Notes: generated by a model not told the origin, from the sequence alone. DNA of 64,000 nucleotides from an uncultured Pelagibacteraceae bacterium (GCA_902624315.1 CACNXC010000002.1:124001-188000), one strand, 5' to 3'; positions 27,646 to 37,319 are shown, counted from the stretch's first letter. Translations and numbers: made by a program.

Positions 27646-28515
27646 TTACTTTCTAAATCTTTTAATTAAGCTTGAAGTATCCCAACGATTTCCACCTATA
27701 CCTTGTACTTCTCCATAAAATTTATCAACTAATTCCGTAACAGGTAACAGAGAACCATTATTTTTTGCTTCATCCATTGCAATCTTCAAGTCTTTTCTCA
27801 TCCAGTCAACTGCAAAGCCAAAATCAAATTTATCATCAATCATTGTTTTATATCTGTTTTCCATTTGCCAAGATTGTGCAGCACCTTTTGAAATTACATC
27901 AATAACATCTTCCATGTTTAAACCAGCTTTCATTCCAAAATTTATACCCTCTGATAATCCTTGAACCAATCCAGCTATACAAATCTGGTTCACCATCTTA
28001 GCTAATTGTCCAGAGCCAGCGTTACCAAGTAATTTCATTTTTTTGCTGTAACAATCAATTTTATCTTTCGCTTTATCAAAATCTGCTTGATCACCACCAA
28101 TCATTACTGTTAGCGCACCATTTTCTGCGCCAGCTTGTCCTCCTGACACTGGGGCATCTAAAGCACCAAATCCATTTTTCTTTGAATAATCATAAATCTC
28201 TCTAGCAATTGTTGCTGATGCGGTTGTGTTATCGATATAGACAGCACCCTTCTTGATCGTTTTAAAAGCTCCTTTATCACCGAAAGTTACTTCTTTTAAA
28301 TCATTATCATTTCCAACACAGGTAAAAATATATTCTGCATCCTTTGCGGCATCAGCTGGGGTTTCAGCCATTTTACCTTTGTGTTCCCCAATCCATTTTT
28401 CTGCTTTTGACTTTGTACGATTAAAAACAGTTACATTGTGACCACCTTTTGATATATATCCAGCCATGGGATAGCCCATAACACCAAGACCTATGAAAGC
28501 AACATTACAGCTCAT
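27646..28515 (-). CDS. 3-hydroxyisobutyrate dehydrogenase family NAD(P)-dependent oxidoreductase
   Basis: AFIGLGVMGYPMAGYI, FGALDAPVSGGQAGAENGALTVMIGG. Confidence 0.9.
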   Translation of the reverse strand: MSCNVAFIGLGVMGYPMAGYISKGGHNVTVFNRTKSKAEKWIGEHKGKMAETPADAAKDAEYIFTCVGNDNDLKEVTFGDKGAFKTIKKGAVYIDNTTASATIAREIYDYSKKNGFGALDAPVSGGQAGAENGALTVMIGGDQADFDKAKDKIDCYSKKMKLLGNAGSGQLAKMVNQICIAGLVQGLSEGINFGMKAGLNMEDVIDVISKGAAQSWQMENRYKTMIDDKFDFGFAVDWMRKDLKIAMDEAKNNGSLLPVTELVDKFYGEVQGIGGNRWDTSSLIKRFRK

Positions 28516-28521
28516 AATTTT

Positions 28522-29730
28522 ATGTTTAAAAGTTTAAGTTTAAAAGTAATTATATTTGGATTTATCTTTACATTTTTTTCTAGTTTTGGACAGAGTTTTT
28601 TTTTAGGGTTGTTCAATTCAAATATTAGGGAAACACTTTCTATTTCTCATGGACAATTTGGCTCAATCTATGCCTCTGCTACATTGTTAAGCAGCTTTCT
28701 TTTAATTTGGGTGGGTAAAAAAATTGATGACATAAATATTTTTAGATTTGCTTTATATGTAACTCTTTTGTTAGCTTTCTCCTGTTTTTTCTTTTCAAAA
28801 ATTTCATCAATAGTTTTTTTATTCATTGCTGTTTTTTTAATGAGGTTTTCTGGTCAAGGATTAATGTCTCATACAGCAACTACAACGATTTCAAGGTTTT
28901 TTACTAAATCTAGGGGTAAAGCTCTAAGTATCTGTTGGTTTGGATTATCAACTGCAGAATTTATTCTACCAGTTTTAATAGTCTATTTACTTACTTTAAC
29001 TGCGTGGCAAAATATTTGGCTATCTATTTCTGTATTAATCTTATTTTTTTTACCATTTATATCTTTTGCATTAATCAAAAACTTAAACTTTGATTCAAGA
29101 GAAGAAGTAAATGATCAAAATCCTGTTGAAAAAGAAATTAAAAATTGGACTAGAGTTGAGGTTTTAAAAGATTATAGGTTTTATATAGTCTGTTTGAATA
29201 TGCTTGCTATGCCCTGGATTGCAACAGGTGTATTTGTTTATCAATCATTCATAACTGACTCTAAAGAGTGGGGTGAATTTGTTATAGCTCAATCTTTTAT
29301 GGCCTATTCATTATTATCTGTAATTACTTTGGTAGGTTCTGGTTTTTTGATTGATAAATTTACAAGTAGAAGATTATTAATATTTATGAATATCCCTTTG
29401 TTAATCTCAATGTTAGTTTTATTCTACATAGACATCTCTATTTCTGCTTTTATTTTTCTTGGTTTAATTGGCATTTCAAATGGGTTAGCCAATGTTCTAG
29501 GCTCTTCAACTTGGGCTGAGATTTATGGCGTTAAACATATAGGATCGATAAAAGCCTTGACTACAGCTTTAATGGTATTTTCCACAGCTTTTGGAACAGC
29601 TTTATTTGGATTATTAATTGATAAAGGCTTTTCAATTGAGCAAATAGCAGTGATTTCATTTTTATATATTTTTTTATCTTTAATTGCTCTATTTGTGGTT
29701 AGAAACAGATTAAATCCTAAATATATTTAA
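28522..29730 (+). CDS. MFS transporter
   Basis: 12-TM, FGQSFFLGLFNSNIRETLSISHGQFGSIYA. Confidence 0.85.
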   Translation: MFKSLSLKVIIFGFIFTFFSSFGQSFFLGLFNSNIRETLSISHGQFGSIYASATLLSSFLLIWVGKKIDDINIFRFALYVTLLLAFSCFFFSKISSIVFLFIAVFLMRFSGQGLMSHTATTTISRFFTKSRGKALSICWFGLSTAEFILPVLIVYLLTLTAWQNIWLSISVLILFFLPFISFALIKNLNFDSREEVNDQNPVEKEIKNWTRVEVLKDYRFYIVCLNMLAMPWIATGVFVYQSFITDSKEWGEFVIAQSFMAYSLLSVITLVGSGFLIDKFTSRRLLIFMNIPLLISMLVLFYIDISISAFIFLGLIGISNGLANVLGSSTWAEIYGVKHIGSIKALTTALMVFSTAFGTALFGLLIDKGFSIEQIAVISFLYIFLSLIALFVVRNRLNPKYI

Positions 29731-29772
29731 ATAATCCTTGATTTTTTTTATCTCACCTTATAGATAACCGGC

Positions 29773-30300
29773 ATGGCAAGAGTAACTGTAGAAGATTGTA
29801 TTGATAAAGTAGATAGTCCTTATGAATTAGTTCTAGTTGCAAAAGAGAGAGCAACTCAACTTAATACTGGCATCGAACCTACATTAGATCGCGATAATGA
29901 CAAAAACACAGTTATTGCATTAAGAGAAATAGCAGAAGAAAATATTAAAGTAGACGATCTTACTGAAAGTGCAGTCTACAAACTAAGAAAACATGTTGAA
30001 CAAGTTGATGATGGTGCCGAAGCAGACGAAGATGTGGGAGATGATTTTGAAAGTTTATATAAAGGAGAAATTTCAAAAAGTGGAACACCTATTCTTCCAT
30101 CTAAAAGAGCAAGAAAAGCACCTGAAAAAATTCAAGTTTCTAAAGATGATTTAGCAGAATTATCTGAAACTGCTCAACCAGATGTGCCTGAAACATCTGA
30201 ATCTGAGGAAAGTGATACTGACCAAGGAGATGTTTCACTAGACGAAGTTTCTGAAAGTGAAGATCAAGCAGCAGACGATACTGACACGTCAAATTCTTAA
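29773..30300 (+). CDS. rpoZ: DNA-directed RNA polymerase omega subunit with long acidic C-terminal extension
   Basis: [30 protein letters not shown] omega signature; Asp/Glu/Ser-rich tail. Confidence 0.92.
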   Translation: MARVTVEDCIDKVDSPYELVLVAKERATQLNTGIEPTLDRDNDKNTVIALREIAEENIKVDDLTESAVYKLRKHVEQVDDGAEADEDVGDDFESLYKGEISKSGTPILPSKRARKAPEKIQVSKDDLAELSETAQPDVPETSESEESDTDQGDVSLDEVSESEDQAADDTDTSNS

Positions 30301-30306
30301 AGTTTA

Positions 30307-31452
30307 TTAATTACAAAATTCCTTCATTATTTTTTGTCGGTGTTCATCTAGGTCAGGTATGTCACCTCTTGTTTTTTCATCTTTATAAGAAGACATTTTA
30401 ATTGGATTTCCTGCTAATTTAAAATCACCAACAACCTTATGAAATGCTTTAACAATCATATTTCTCGACTCTACCTGAGGGTTCTCAACTGCTTCCTTAA
30501 TATTAAATATTGGTCCACATGGAATTTTATCTTTTTCCATTTCATTAACCCATTCACTAGTTTTTTTAGATGACAGTTTATCTTCTAAAATTTTTTTAAG
30601 CTCATCCATATTTTTTGCTCTAGATGAGTTGTCTGAAAATTTTGGATCTTTACATACTTCTGGAATTTTAAGTAGGTTACAAAGTTTTTCAAAAAGTTTA
30701 TCATTTCCAGCAGCAATTATTATGTAACTATCTTGCGTTTTAAAAGCTTCAAAAGGTGCAATTGATGGATGTCTTGATCCCATTGGTTTTGGAACTTCAT
30801 TATTAGATAGATAACGTGCTATAGCATTTTCCAGGATAGCTATTTGGCAATCGAGCATAGAAACATCTATGAACATTCCTTTTCCAGTTTTTTGTCTATC
30901 ATATAAAGCTGCATTAATACCTATCGCAGTAAAAAGCCCAGCAGTAATATCACCAATTGATGTTCCAACTCTAGTTGGCCCAGAGTTTGGTTGACCAGTA
31001 ACACTCATTAAACCACCCATGCCTTGAACTACCATGTCGTAAGCTGGTAACTCTTTAAGTGGACCAGTTTGACCAAAGCCTGATGCTGAAGCATAAATTA
31101 GTTTTGGATATTTCTTATTAACATCTTTCCATCCAAACCCCCATTTTTCTAAAGTTCCAGGTTTAAAATTTTCAACTAAAATATCTGCTTTAGATAAAAT
31201 TTTTTCAAAAATTTTTTTATCTTCATCATTCTTTAAATTAAGTGCAATACTCTCCTTTCCTCTATTAAGAGACATGAAATAAGCAGAGTAATCTTTTATA
31301 AATGGTCCAAATTTTCTTGAGTCATCTCCAATTTCAGGTGCTTCAACTTTGATTACTCTAGCTCCTAAATCAGATAATATCATAGTGCAGAAAGGACCAA
31401 CTAATACTCTTGTTAAATCAATTACCAGCAGGTTTTTTAAAGGTCCATCCAT
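30307..31452 (-). CDS. CaiB/BaiF family CoA transferase
   Basis: VIDLTRVLVGPFCTMILSDLGARVIKVE, SLNRGKESIALNLK. Confidence 0.92.
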   Translation of the reverse strand: MDGPLKNLLVIDLTRVLVGPFCTMILSDLGARVIKVEAPEIGDDSRKFGPFIKDYSAYFMSLNRGKESIALNLKNDEDKKIFEKILSKADILVENFKPGTLEKWGFGWKDVNKKYPKLIYASASGFGQTGPLKELPAYDMVVQGMGGLMSVTGQPNSGPTRVGTSIGDITAGLFTAIGINAALYDRQKTGKGMFIDVSMLDCQIAILENAIARYLSNNEVPKPMGSRHPSIAPFEAFKTQDSYIIIAAGNDKLFEKLCNLLKIPEVCKDPKFSDNSSRAKNMDELKKILEDKLSSKKTSEWVNEMEKDKIPCGPIFNIKEAVENPQVESRNMIVKAFHKVVGDFKLAGNPIKMSSYKDEKTRGDIPDLDEHRQKIMKEFCN

Positions 31453-31483
31453 ATTATTTCATCTTACATGAGTTTTTGTCGAC

Positions 31484-31512
31484 TTGACTCTTATTAATAA
31501 GTTCACTTTAAT
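31484..31512 (+). promoter_or_regulatory. Sigma70-like promoter TTGACT-N17-TTTAAT with internal 12-bp palindrome CTTATTAATAAG
   Basis: TTGACT 31484-31489; CTTATTAATAAG 31490-31501; TTTAAT 31507-31512. Confidence 0.55.
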
Positions 31513-31547
31513 TGATATATTAAAAATAACAATAGAGGGAAAAAATA

Positions 31548-32558
31548 ATGTTAAAAAGAATATCTTTATATTTAACTTCATTAGTTTTTGTTTTTACTAC
31601 TATTGGTTCTGCTTATGCAGTCACGCTAAAAGCAAGTCACCAATGGCCCGGTACTCCAAGAGCTGATGGATCTTATGATCCACGTCATGAAATGGTTCAA
31701 ATCATTGCTGACGAGGTTAAAAAAGCAAATGTTGGAATAGATATCAGAATTTATCCAGCAAAATCATTATACAAACCAAAAGAACAGTGGAAACCTATGA
31801 CAACTGGTCAGTTAGATATTTCAGCTTTTCCTTTAGCATATGCATCTAAGTTTCATCCAGAATTTGATGCAACGTTAATGCCAGGAACTGTAAAAAATCA
31901 TGATCATGCATTAAGATTTAATAAAGGTCCAATGATGACTGAAATTAAAAAAATCATTAATGATGCGGGTGTTGTAGTTTTGTCTGATGCTTGGTTAGGT
32001 GGAGGTTTTGCTTCAAAAACAAAATGTATTAAAAATCCTAGCGATGCAAAAGGACAGGTGATGAGAGCTGCGGGTAAAGCATTTAACCAAATGCTTGAAG
32101 CTGCAGGAGCTGGTATACAAAGTATGCCATCATCTGAAATTTATACTGGTTTACAAACAGGTGTATTAACAGGTGCAAATACTAGTTCAGGAAGTTTTGT
32201 GAGTTACAAAATTTATGAACAAGTATCATGCGCAACTCCTCCAGGAAAATTTGGATTATGGTTTATGTATGAGCCAATTCTGATGTCTAAAAAGTCTTTT
32301 GATGCTTTAAATTCTAAGCAACAAAAAGCTTTGATGAAAGCAGGAAAAGTTGCTGAAAAATACATGACAGCTCAAGTTGAAAACTTAGATAAAAAGTTTG
32401 AAGAAGCTTATAAAGCTGCAGGTGTTAAATTAGTATACATGAACGAAAAAGATCATGCTGCGTGGGTAGAGATTGCAAAAAAATCATCTCACAAGGCATT
32501 TGCTGATAAAGTTCCAGGTGGCGATAAGCTTATGGAAATGGCTTTAGCAGTCAAATAA
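31548..32558 (+). CDS. dctP: TRAP transporter substrate-binding protein (DctP family)
   Basis: Signal peptide; DctP fold (RIYPAKSLYKPKEQWKPMTTGQLDISAFPLAY); followed by DctQ/DctM. Confidence 0.88.
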   Translation: MLKRISLYLTSLVFVFTTIGSAYAVTLKASHQWPGTPRADGSYDPRHEMVQIIADEVKKANVGIDIRIYPAKSLYKPKEQWKPMTTGQLDISAFPLAYASKFHPEFDATLMPGTVKNHDHALRFNKGPMMTEIKKIINDAGVVVLSDAWLGGGFASKTKCIKNPSDAKGQVMRAAGKAFNQMLEAAGAGIQSMPSSEIYTGLQTGVLTGANTSSGSFVSYKIYEQVSCATPPGKFGLWFMYEPILMSKKSFDALNSKQQKALMKAGKVAEKYMTAQVENLDKKFEEAYKAAGVKLVYMNEKDHAAWVEIAKKSSHKAFADKVPGGDKLMEMALAVK

Positions 32559-32572
32559 AATAATATATAAAG

Positions 32573-32608
32573 AACCCCTATTTATTCTTATTAAATAGGG
32601 GTTTTTTT
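32573..32608 (+). terminator. Perfect intrinsic-terminator hairpin between dctP and dctQ, T-run abutting dctQ ATG
   Basis: AACCCCTATTTA-TTCTTAT-TAAATAGGGGTT-TTTTT, ATG at 32609. Confidence 0.9.
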
Positions 32609-33103
32609 ATGAAAGAAAAATATCTTAAATTTTGTGATTTTATAGCAAAAGCTTGTGGTGCTTTTGCGGTATTAGCTTTGCTCTTATCAATTTTAGTTAT
32701 CGTAGAGCTAGTTTTTGAGAGATATTTTTTTCAAAGAGCAATTACATGGCAAACAGAATTAGTTACCATGTTATTAGTTGCATCAACTTTCATAGGAAGT
32801 GTGTATGTACTTAGTGAAAAAGCTCACGTTAGTATGGAATGGATTTATGATTTCCTATCTAAAAAAAATATCATTCGCTTAAAAATTTTTACTTCCTTAT
32901 TAAGTTTATTATTTTTTCTAATTTTATTTTATTTTGGATTTTTAATGGTTGAAGAAGCATTTACCAAAAATTATTCAACCGGAACAGTTTGGGATCCACC
33001 TTTATGGATACCATATTCTTCAATGGCTTTAGGCGCTATACTAATGATTCTTCAATATATAGCTGAAATTATCAAACTCACTGACGATAAGGATTATAAT
33101 TAA
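32609..33103 (+). CDS. dctQ: TRAP transporter small permease
   Basis: 4-TM, AITWQTELVTMLLVASTFIGSVYVL between dctP and dctM. Confidence 0.87.
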   Translation: MKEKYLKFCDFIAKACGAFAVLALLLSILVIVELVFERYFFQRAITWQTELVTMLLVASTFIGSVYVLSEKAHVSMEWIYDFLSKKNIIRLKIFTSLLSLLFFLILFYFGFLMVEEAFTKNYSTGTVWDPPLWIPYSSMALGAILMILQYIAEIIKLTDDKDYN

Positions 33104-34434
33104 TGGACCCATTAATAATAGCTATAATCGTTGCAGTTTTTACTTTGATGGTCCTATTTTCTGGAATTCCAATTGCTTTTGGTTTGAGTTTTGTATCAAT
33201 AGTACTTTTAGTATCATTTGAGGGTTTTCAAATGCTCGATGTTTTTGCTGAAACATTCTTTGCTGGATTAAATTCATTTGTTTTACTTTCAATACCAATG
33301 TTTATTTTGATGGGAATGGCTGTTGCTAATTCTCCTGCAGGTAAAGATTTATACACAGGATTAGATAGATGGCTTTGGAGAGTGCCAGGTGGATTGGTTA
33401 TTTCTAATATAGGAGCATGTTCAATTTTTGCTGCATTAAGTGGATCAAGTCCTGCAACTTGTGCAGCTATTGGAACTATGGGAATACCAGAAATGAGAAA
33501 AAGAGGGTATTCAGATCAAATAGCTACCGGAACTATTGCGGCTGGTGGAACATTAGGAGTTTTAATTCCCCCAAGTATTGTCTTAATTGTTTATGGAATT
33601 GCAACTGGAACATCAATTGGAAGATTATTTTTATGTGGATTGGTGCCAGGTTTCATGTTGGCGGGTATGTTTGCAATTTGGGCACTTATCCATAGTTATT
33701 TTATAGATAAAGATGCTGCAAAAGCTTTGAGAAACAGGGTAAAGCCAACATTAAAAGAAAAACTTGAGGTATTACCCAGAATTCTTCCATTCCTAGCAAT
33801 TATTGCTGGAGTTTTATATGTTTTATATGGTGGTGTTGCAACTCCATCCGAGGCATCTGGAGTTGGGGCATTTTTAGTTTTTGTCTTGATAGCTGTTGTT
33901 TACAAAATTTATCAGCCAAAAAAAATTTGGAACATTGTCAAAGTATCAATGAAAGAAAGTGTAATGATCATGTTTATTATTGCAGCTTCTTATCTTTTTG
34001 CATTCACTCTTTCACAACTTTATGTAACTCAGTCCTTAGCCCAAAGTATGGTCGAGTTGAGCTCTAATAAGTGGGTCGTATTTATTTTAATAAATATATT
34101 TCTTCTTATTGCTGGTTTCTTTTTACCACCAGTGGCTGTAATTGTAATGACCTCTGCAATTTTATTGCCAGTAATTACAACTTTAGGATTTGATCCTTAT
34201 TGGTTTGCAATAGTGTTTACTATCAATATGGAAATAGGATTGATAACTCCTCCTGTTGGATTGAATCTTTATATTATAAAAGGCATTACCCCAGATGTGA
34301 GTTTATCTGAAATCTTAAAAGGCTCTATTCCTTTCATGATAATAATGGCATTGGCTATTTTAATTCTATGTATTTTTCCTGAAATTGTTACATGGTTACC
34401 TGATAAAATTATGGGTAAAGCACTTGGATACTAA
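33103..34434 (+). CDS. dctM: TRAP transporter large permease
   Basis: SIPMFILMGMAVANS, AGGTLGVLIPPSIVLIVYG, LITPPVGLNLYI. Confidence 0.95.
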   Translation: MDPLIIAIIVAVFTLMVLFSGIPIAFGLSFVSIVLLVSFEGFQMLDVFAETFFAGLNSFVLLSIPMFILMGMAVANSPAGKDLYTGLDRWLWRVPGGLVISNIGACSIFAALSGSSPATCAAIGTMGIPEMRKRGYSDQIATGTIAAGGTLGVLIPPSIVLIVYGIATGTSIGRLFLCGLVPGFMLAGMFAIWALIHSYFIDKDAAKALRNRVKPTLKEKLEVLPRILPFLAIIAGVLYVLYGGVATPSEASGVGAFLVFVLIAVVYKIYQPKKIWNIVKVSMKESVMIMFIIAASYLFAFTLSQLYVTQSLAQSMVELSSNKWVVFILINIFLLIAGFFLPPVAVIVMTSAILLPVITTLGFDPYWFAIVFTINMEIGLITPPVGLNLYIIKGITPDVSLSEILKGSIPFMIIMALAILILCIFPEIVTWLPDKIMGKALGY

Positions 34435-35428
34435 AAAAAAAATTAACAGAAAAGTTTCAGTTGCCCCAATGATGGATTGTACCGATAGGCACGATCGTTT
34501 TTTTCTCAGATTAATGAGTAAAAATGTAATGCTTTATACCGAGATGGTCGCCACAAAATCTGCAATTCATGGAGATAGAAATAAAATTTTATTATTTAGC
34601 CCAGAGGAAAAACCCTTAGCTTTACAGGTTGGTGGCTCTGATAAAGAAGAATTAGCAGAGGTTGCAAAAATTGCAGAGGACATGGGCTATGATGAAATAA
34701 ATATTAATCTTGGATGTCCAAGTAAAAAGGTTCAAAAAAATAAGTTTGGCGCATGTCTCATGAAAGAACCTGATTTAGTAGCAGAATGTATAAACTCAAT
34801 GGTAAATTCTTGTAAAATTCCAGTTACTGCTAAAACAAGAATAGGATTTGATCAAACAGAAGATTTTGATTACTTGCATAATTTTATAGCAAAAATGAAT
34901 TCTGCTGGATGCAACACTATTATTTTACATGCTCGAAAAGCTATACTTTCTGGATTGTCTCCAAAACAAAACTTAAATATCCCCAAATTAAATTACCAAA
35001 TGGTTTATGATATAAAAAATAAAAATCCAAATTTAGAAATAATAATTAATGGAGGTATTTCTAAAATAGAAGAAATAAATAATCATTTAAAAAAATGTGA
35101 TGGAGTAATGATTGGGAGATCTATATATCAAAATCCTTATTCCTTAGTAGAAATTGAAAAAGAAATATTTAAAACAAAAAATAATCCAACAAGAGAGCAG
35201 GTTGTTGAAAAATTATTGGACTATTTAAAAAAAGAAGTAAGTGTTGGGACTAAAGTAAACCATATAATGAGACATACAGTTGGTCTTTATCACGGTCAGG
35301 TTGGATCAAAAGATTGGAAAAGATATCTTAGCGACAATATGATGGCTCGTGACTCTGATTTTCAAAAAACAAAACACATAATGACGATTGTTCAAAATAA
35401 TGAAAAAGCCAATCAAGCAAGTTCATAA
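34424..35428 (+). CDS. dusA: tRNA-dihydrouridine synthase A (probable TTG start at 34424; ORF track start 34385)
   Basis: VSVAPMMDCTDRHDRFFLRLMSK, ININLGCPSKKVQKNKFGACLM. Confidence 0.92.
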   Translation: MDTKKKINRKVSVAPMMDCTDRHDRFFLRLMSKNVMLYTEMVATKSAIHGDRNKILLFSPEEKPLALQVGGSDKEELAEVAKIAEDMGYDEININLGCPSKKVQKNKFGACLMKEPDLVAECINSMVNSCKIPVTAKTRIGFDQTEDFDYLHNFIAKMNSAGCNTIILHARKAILSGLSPKQNLNIPKLNYQMVYDIKNKNPNLEIIINGGISKIEEINNHLKKCDGVMIGRSIYQNPYSLVEIEKEIFKTKNNPTREQVVEKLLDYLKKEVSVGTKVNHIMRHTVGLYHGQVGSKDWKRYLSDNMMARDSDFQKTKHIMTIVQNNEKANQASS

Positions 35429-36264
35429 TGGAAATTTTAAATTTTAGTGAATTGTTTAACCTTTTGATCGTCTTAGGCATAGCTGCTGCAGTGGCAGGTT
35501 TTATGGCTGGTTTACTGGGTGTTGGTGGGGGAATAATTATGGTCCCAGCCTTATATTACGCGTTTACTGTATTAGATTTTGATATTGTTACCAGAATGCA
35601 TTTATCCGTTGGTACTTCATTAGCAATAATAATTCCCACATCAATTATATCAACAAAAACTCATATGGAATATGATGCGGTAGATTTTAAGATGGTAAAA
35701 TCTTTTGGAATTTTTATCTTGATCGGTGTTATTGCTGGAACTTTTTTAGCTGTAAATCTAAAAACACCTGCTCTTGTTTTATTTTTTTCAATTTTTGCAT
35801 TTATGGTAGGGCTTTTTTTTATTTTCTTGAGGGAGAAACTTGTTGATAATCCAAAAAAAATATCTGATTTTATTAAAAATACCTCAGGGGTAATGATTGG
35901 ATTTATATCTGTGCCTTTAGGAATAGGCGGTGGTTCATTGATGGTGCCTTTTATGAGAACATTTGGTTATGATATAAGAAAATCAATTGGCACAGCTGCT
36001 GCAGTTGGATTTTTAATTGCTATAACTGGCACAATTACCATGATAATGGGGGGCAAAATTATCGATAATGTTAACACTCCTTATAGTTTAGGTTACATAA
36101 ACTTACTTGGTTTCATAGTTTTTGTTCCTGTAACAATGATAATGGCAAGACTGGGTGCAAAAGCTGTTTACAGGATAGATAAAAAACTATTAAGTAAAAT
36201 ATTTGGAACTTTTTTAATATTGGTATCTATAAGATCTTTTCTTGAATATATGTCAATTAACTAA
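35428..36264 (+). CDS. Sulfite exporter TauE/SafE family protein
   Basis: GFMAGLLGVGGGIIMVPALYYAF, IGFISVPLGIGGGSLMVPFMR. Confidence 0.9.
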   Translation: MEILNFSELFNLLIVLGIAAAVAGFMAGLLGVGGGIIMVPALYYAFTVLDFDIVTRMHLSVGTSLAIIIPTSIISTKTHMEYDAVDFKMVKSFGIFILIGVIAGTFLAVNLKTPALVLFFSIFAFMVGLFFIFLREKLVDNPKKISDFIKNTSGVMIGFISVPLGIGGGSLMVPFMRTFGYDIRKSIGTAAAVGFLIAITGTITMIMGGKIIDNVNTPYSLGYINLLGFIVFVPVTMIMARLGAKAVYRIDKKLLSKIFGTFLILVSIRSFLEYMSIN

Positions 36265-36273
36265 AAGCCTTAT

Positions 36274-36477
36274 TCATTGATTGGTTCCCCATTTTACTCT
36301 ATTCCAAACTCTTTCATGGAAATAGTAAAAGAAAAGTGGAATAATTGAACCAAACCCCAGTATACTTGCTCCTTTAAATGTGCCTGTGAATATATATCCA
36401 AATATCATCCAATATATAAAAATTAACAACCTCCAGGAAAATGTTTTTGCAACCGATCTAATTTTTTTATCTGCCAT
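36274..36477 (-). CDS. DUF2061 domain membrane protein
   Basis: RSVAKTFSWRLLIFIYWMIFGYIFTG. Confidence 0.78.
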   Translation of the reverse strand: MADKKIRSVAKTFSWRLLIFIYWMIFGYIFTGTFKGASILGFGSIIPLFFYYFHERVWNRVKWGTNQ

Positions 36478-36630
36478 ATTGATGTTTTATATAGGAAATA
36501 TGATAAAGAATGAATATTAAATATTCATTAAAATAGACTATTATACAAAAACTTAAGTATTCGAATCTTATTTGAAATTGGGACAATTTTTATATTTAGA
36601 TATCTTAGTTTATAATTTATTTAATAAATA

Positions 36631-37281
36631 ATGAGAGAAATTATAAAAAGTGTTAAAAAAAAACTTGTAGCTAAATATTTAAAAGATGGCTCCATAGAAA
36701 ACTACTCAAAGAAAGCTAAAAAATTTAAACCGAGAATAAAAGCAAGAATTAGAAAAAATAAACAACTTATAGGTAAAAATATTGGTAATTTTTTTGATTG
36801 GATTAAAGGTGCAGAGTTAGTTGAATTAAAAGAGTGTAATACTGAAGAAGATCCAGTAAGGCCAGAACTTAATAATACTTTCAGAAGAAGTTATGGAAGA
36901 AAAATTTTTGGAGTGAAGTATAAAGGGGAAATTCATGCGGTAATGTGTTTTGCTTATACGAATGAAATACCAAAGTCTGTAGAAGAGCTAGATATTATGA
37001 GTCAAGATGCTCACTTACAAAGTACCTTGAGAGGACAGAATGTAGGAAAAATTGCAATTGCTTATACTGTTTGGTCAAAAAAAAAGGGTGGCGGTAAATT
37101 AATTGTTAAAGAAGTATTTAACAAAATAAAAAAATCAAATCATCTCAATAGATTAGTTACTTTGTCTCCTTTAACAGATATGGCTTATAAATTTCATATA
37201 AAAAATGGCGCCAAACTAATTTGTGTAAATGAAACAACTCAAAATTTTGAATACACAGTTATAAAGAATAAAAAGTACTAA
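36631..37281 (+). CDS. Hypothetical protein, weakly GNAT-like
   Basis: 216 aa open frame; LRGQNVGKIAIAYTV and AYKFHIKNGAKLICVN resemble acetyltransferase motifs. Confidence 0.6.
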   Translation: MREIIKSVKKKLVAKYLKDGSIENYSKKAKKFKPRIKARIRKNKQLIGKNIGNFFDWIKGAELVELKECNTEEDPVRPELNNTFRRSYGRKIFGVKYKGEIHAVMCFAYTNEIPKSVEELDIMSQDAHLQSTLRGQNVGKIAIAYTVWSKKKGGGKLIVKEVFNKIKKSNHLNRLVTLSPLTDMAYKFHIKNGAKLICVNETTQNFEYTVIKNKKY

Positions 37282-37282
37282 G

Positions 37283-37319
37283 AAAAAAAAAGGGTGGCTT
37301 CAGTCTCCCTCTACCACCC
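37283..37319 (-). terminator. Intrinsic-terminator hairpin on minus strand with no annotated minus-strand gene directly upstream
   Basis: Minus: GGGTGG-TAGAGGGAGACTGAAG-CCACCC-TTTTTTTTT. Confidence 0.65.

Noticed and set aside
31484-31666. 60-aa ORF overlapping the dctP promoter and signal peptide
   Set aside because: Out of frame with dctP, starts inside the predicted promoter, Y/F/C-rich nonsense composition
33417-33695. 92-aa plus ORF within dctM
   Set aside because: Alternate frame of conserved gene; N/W/C-rich composition
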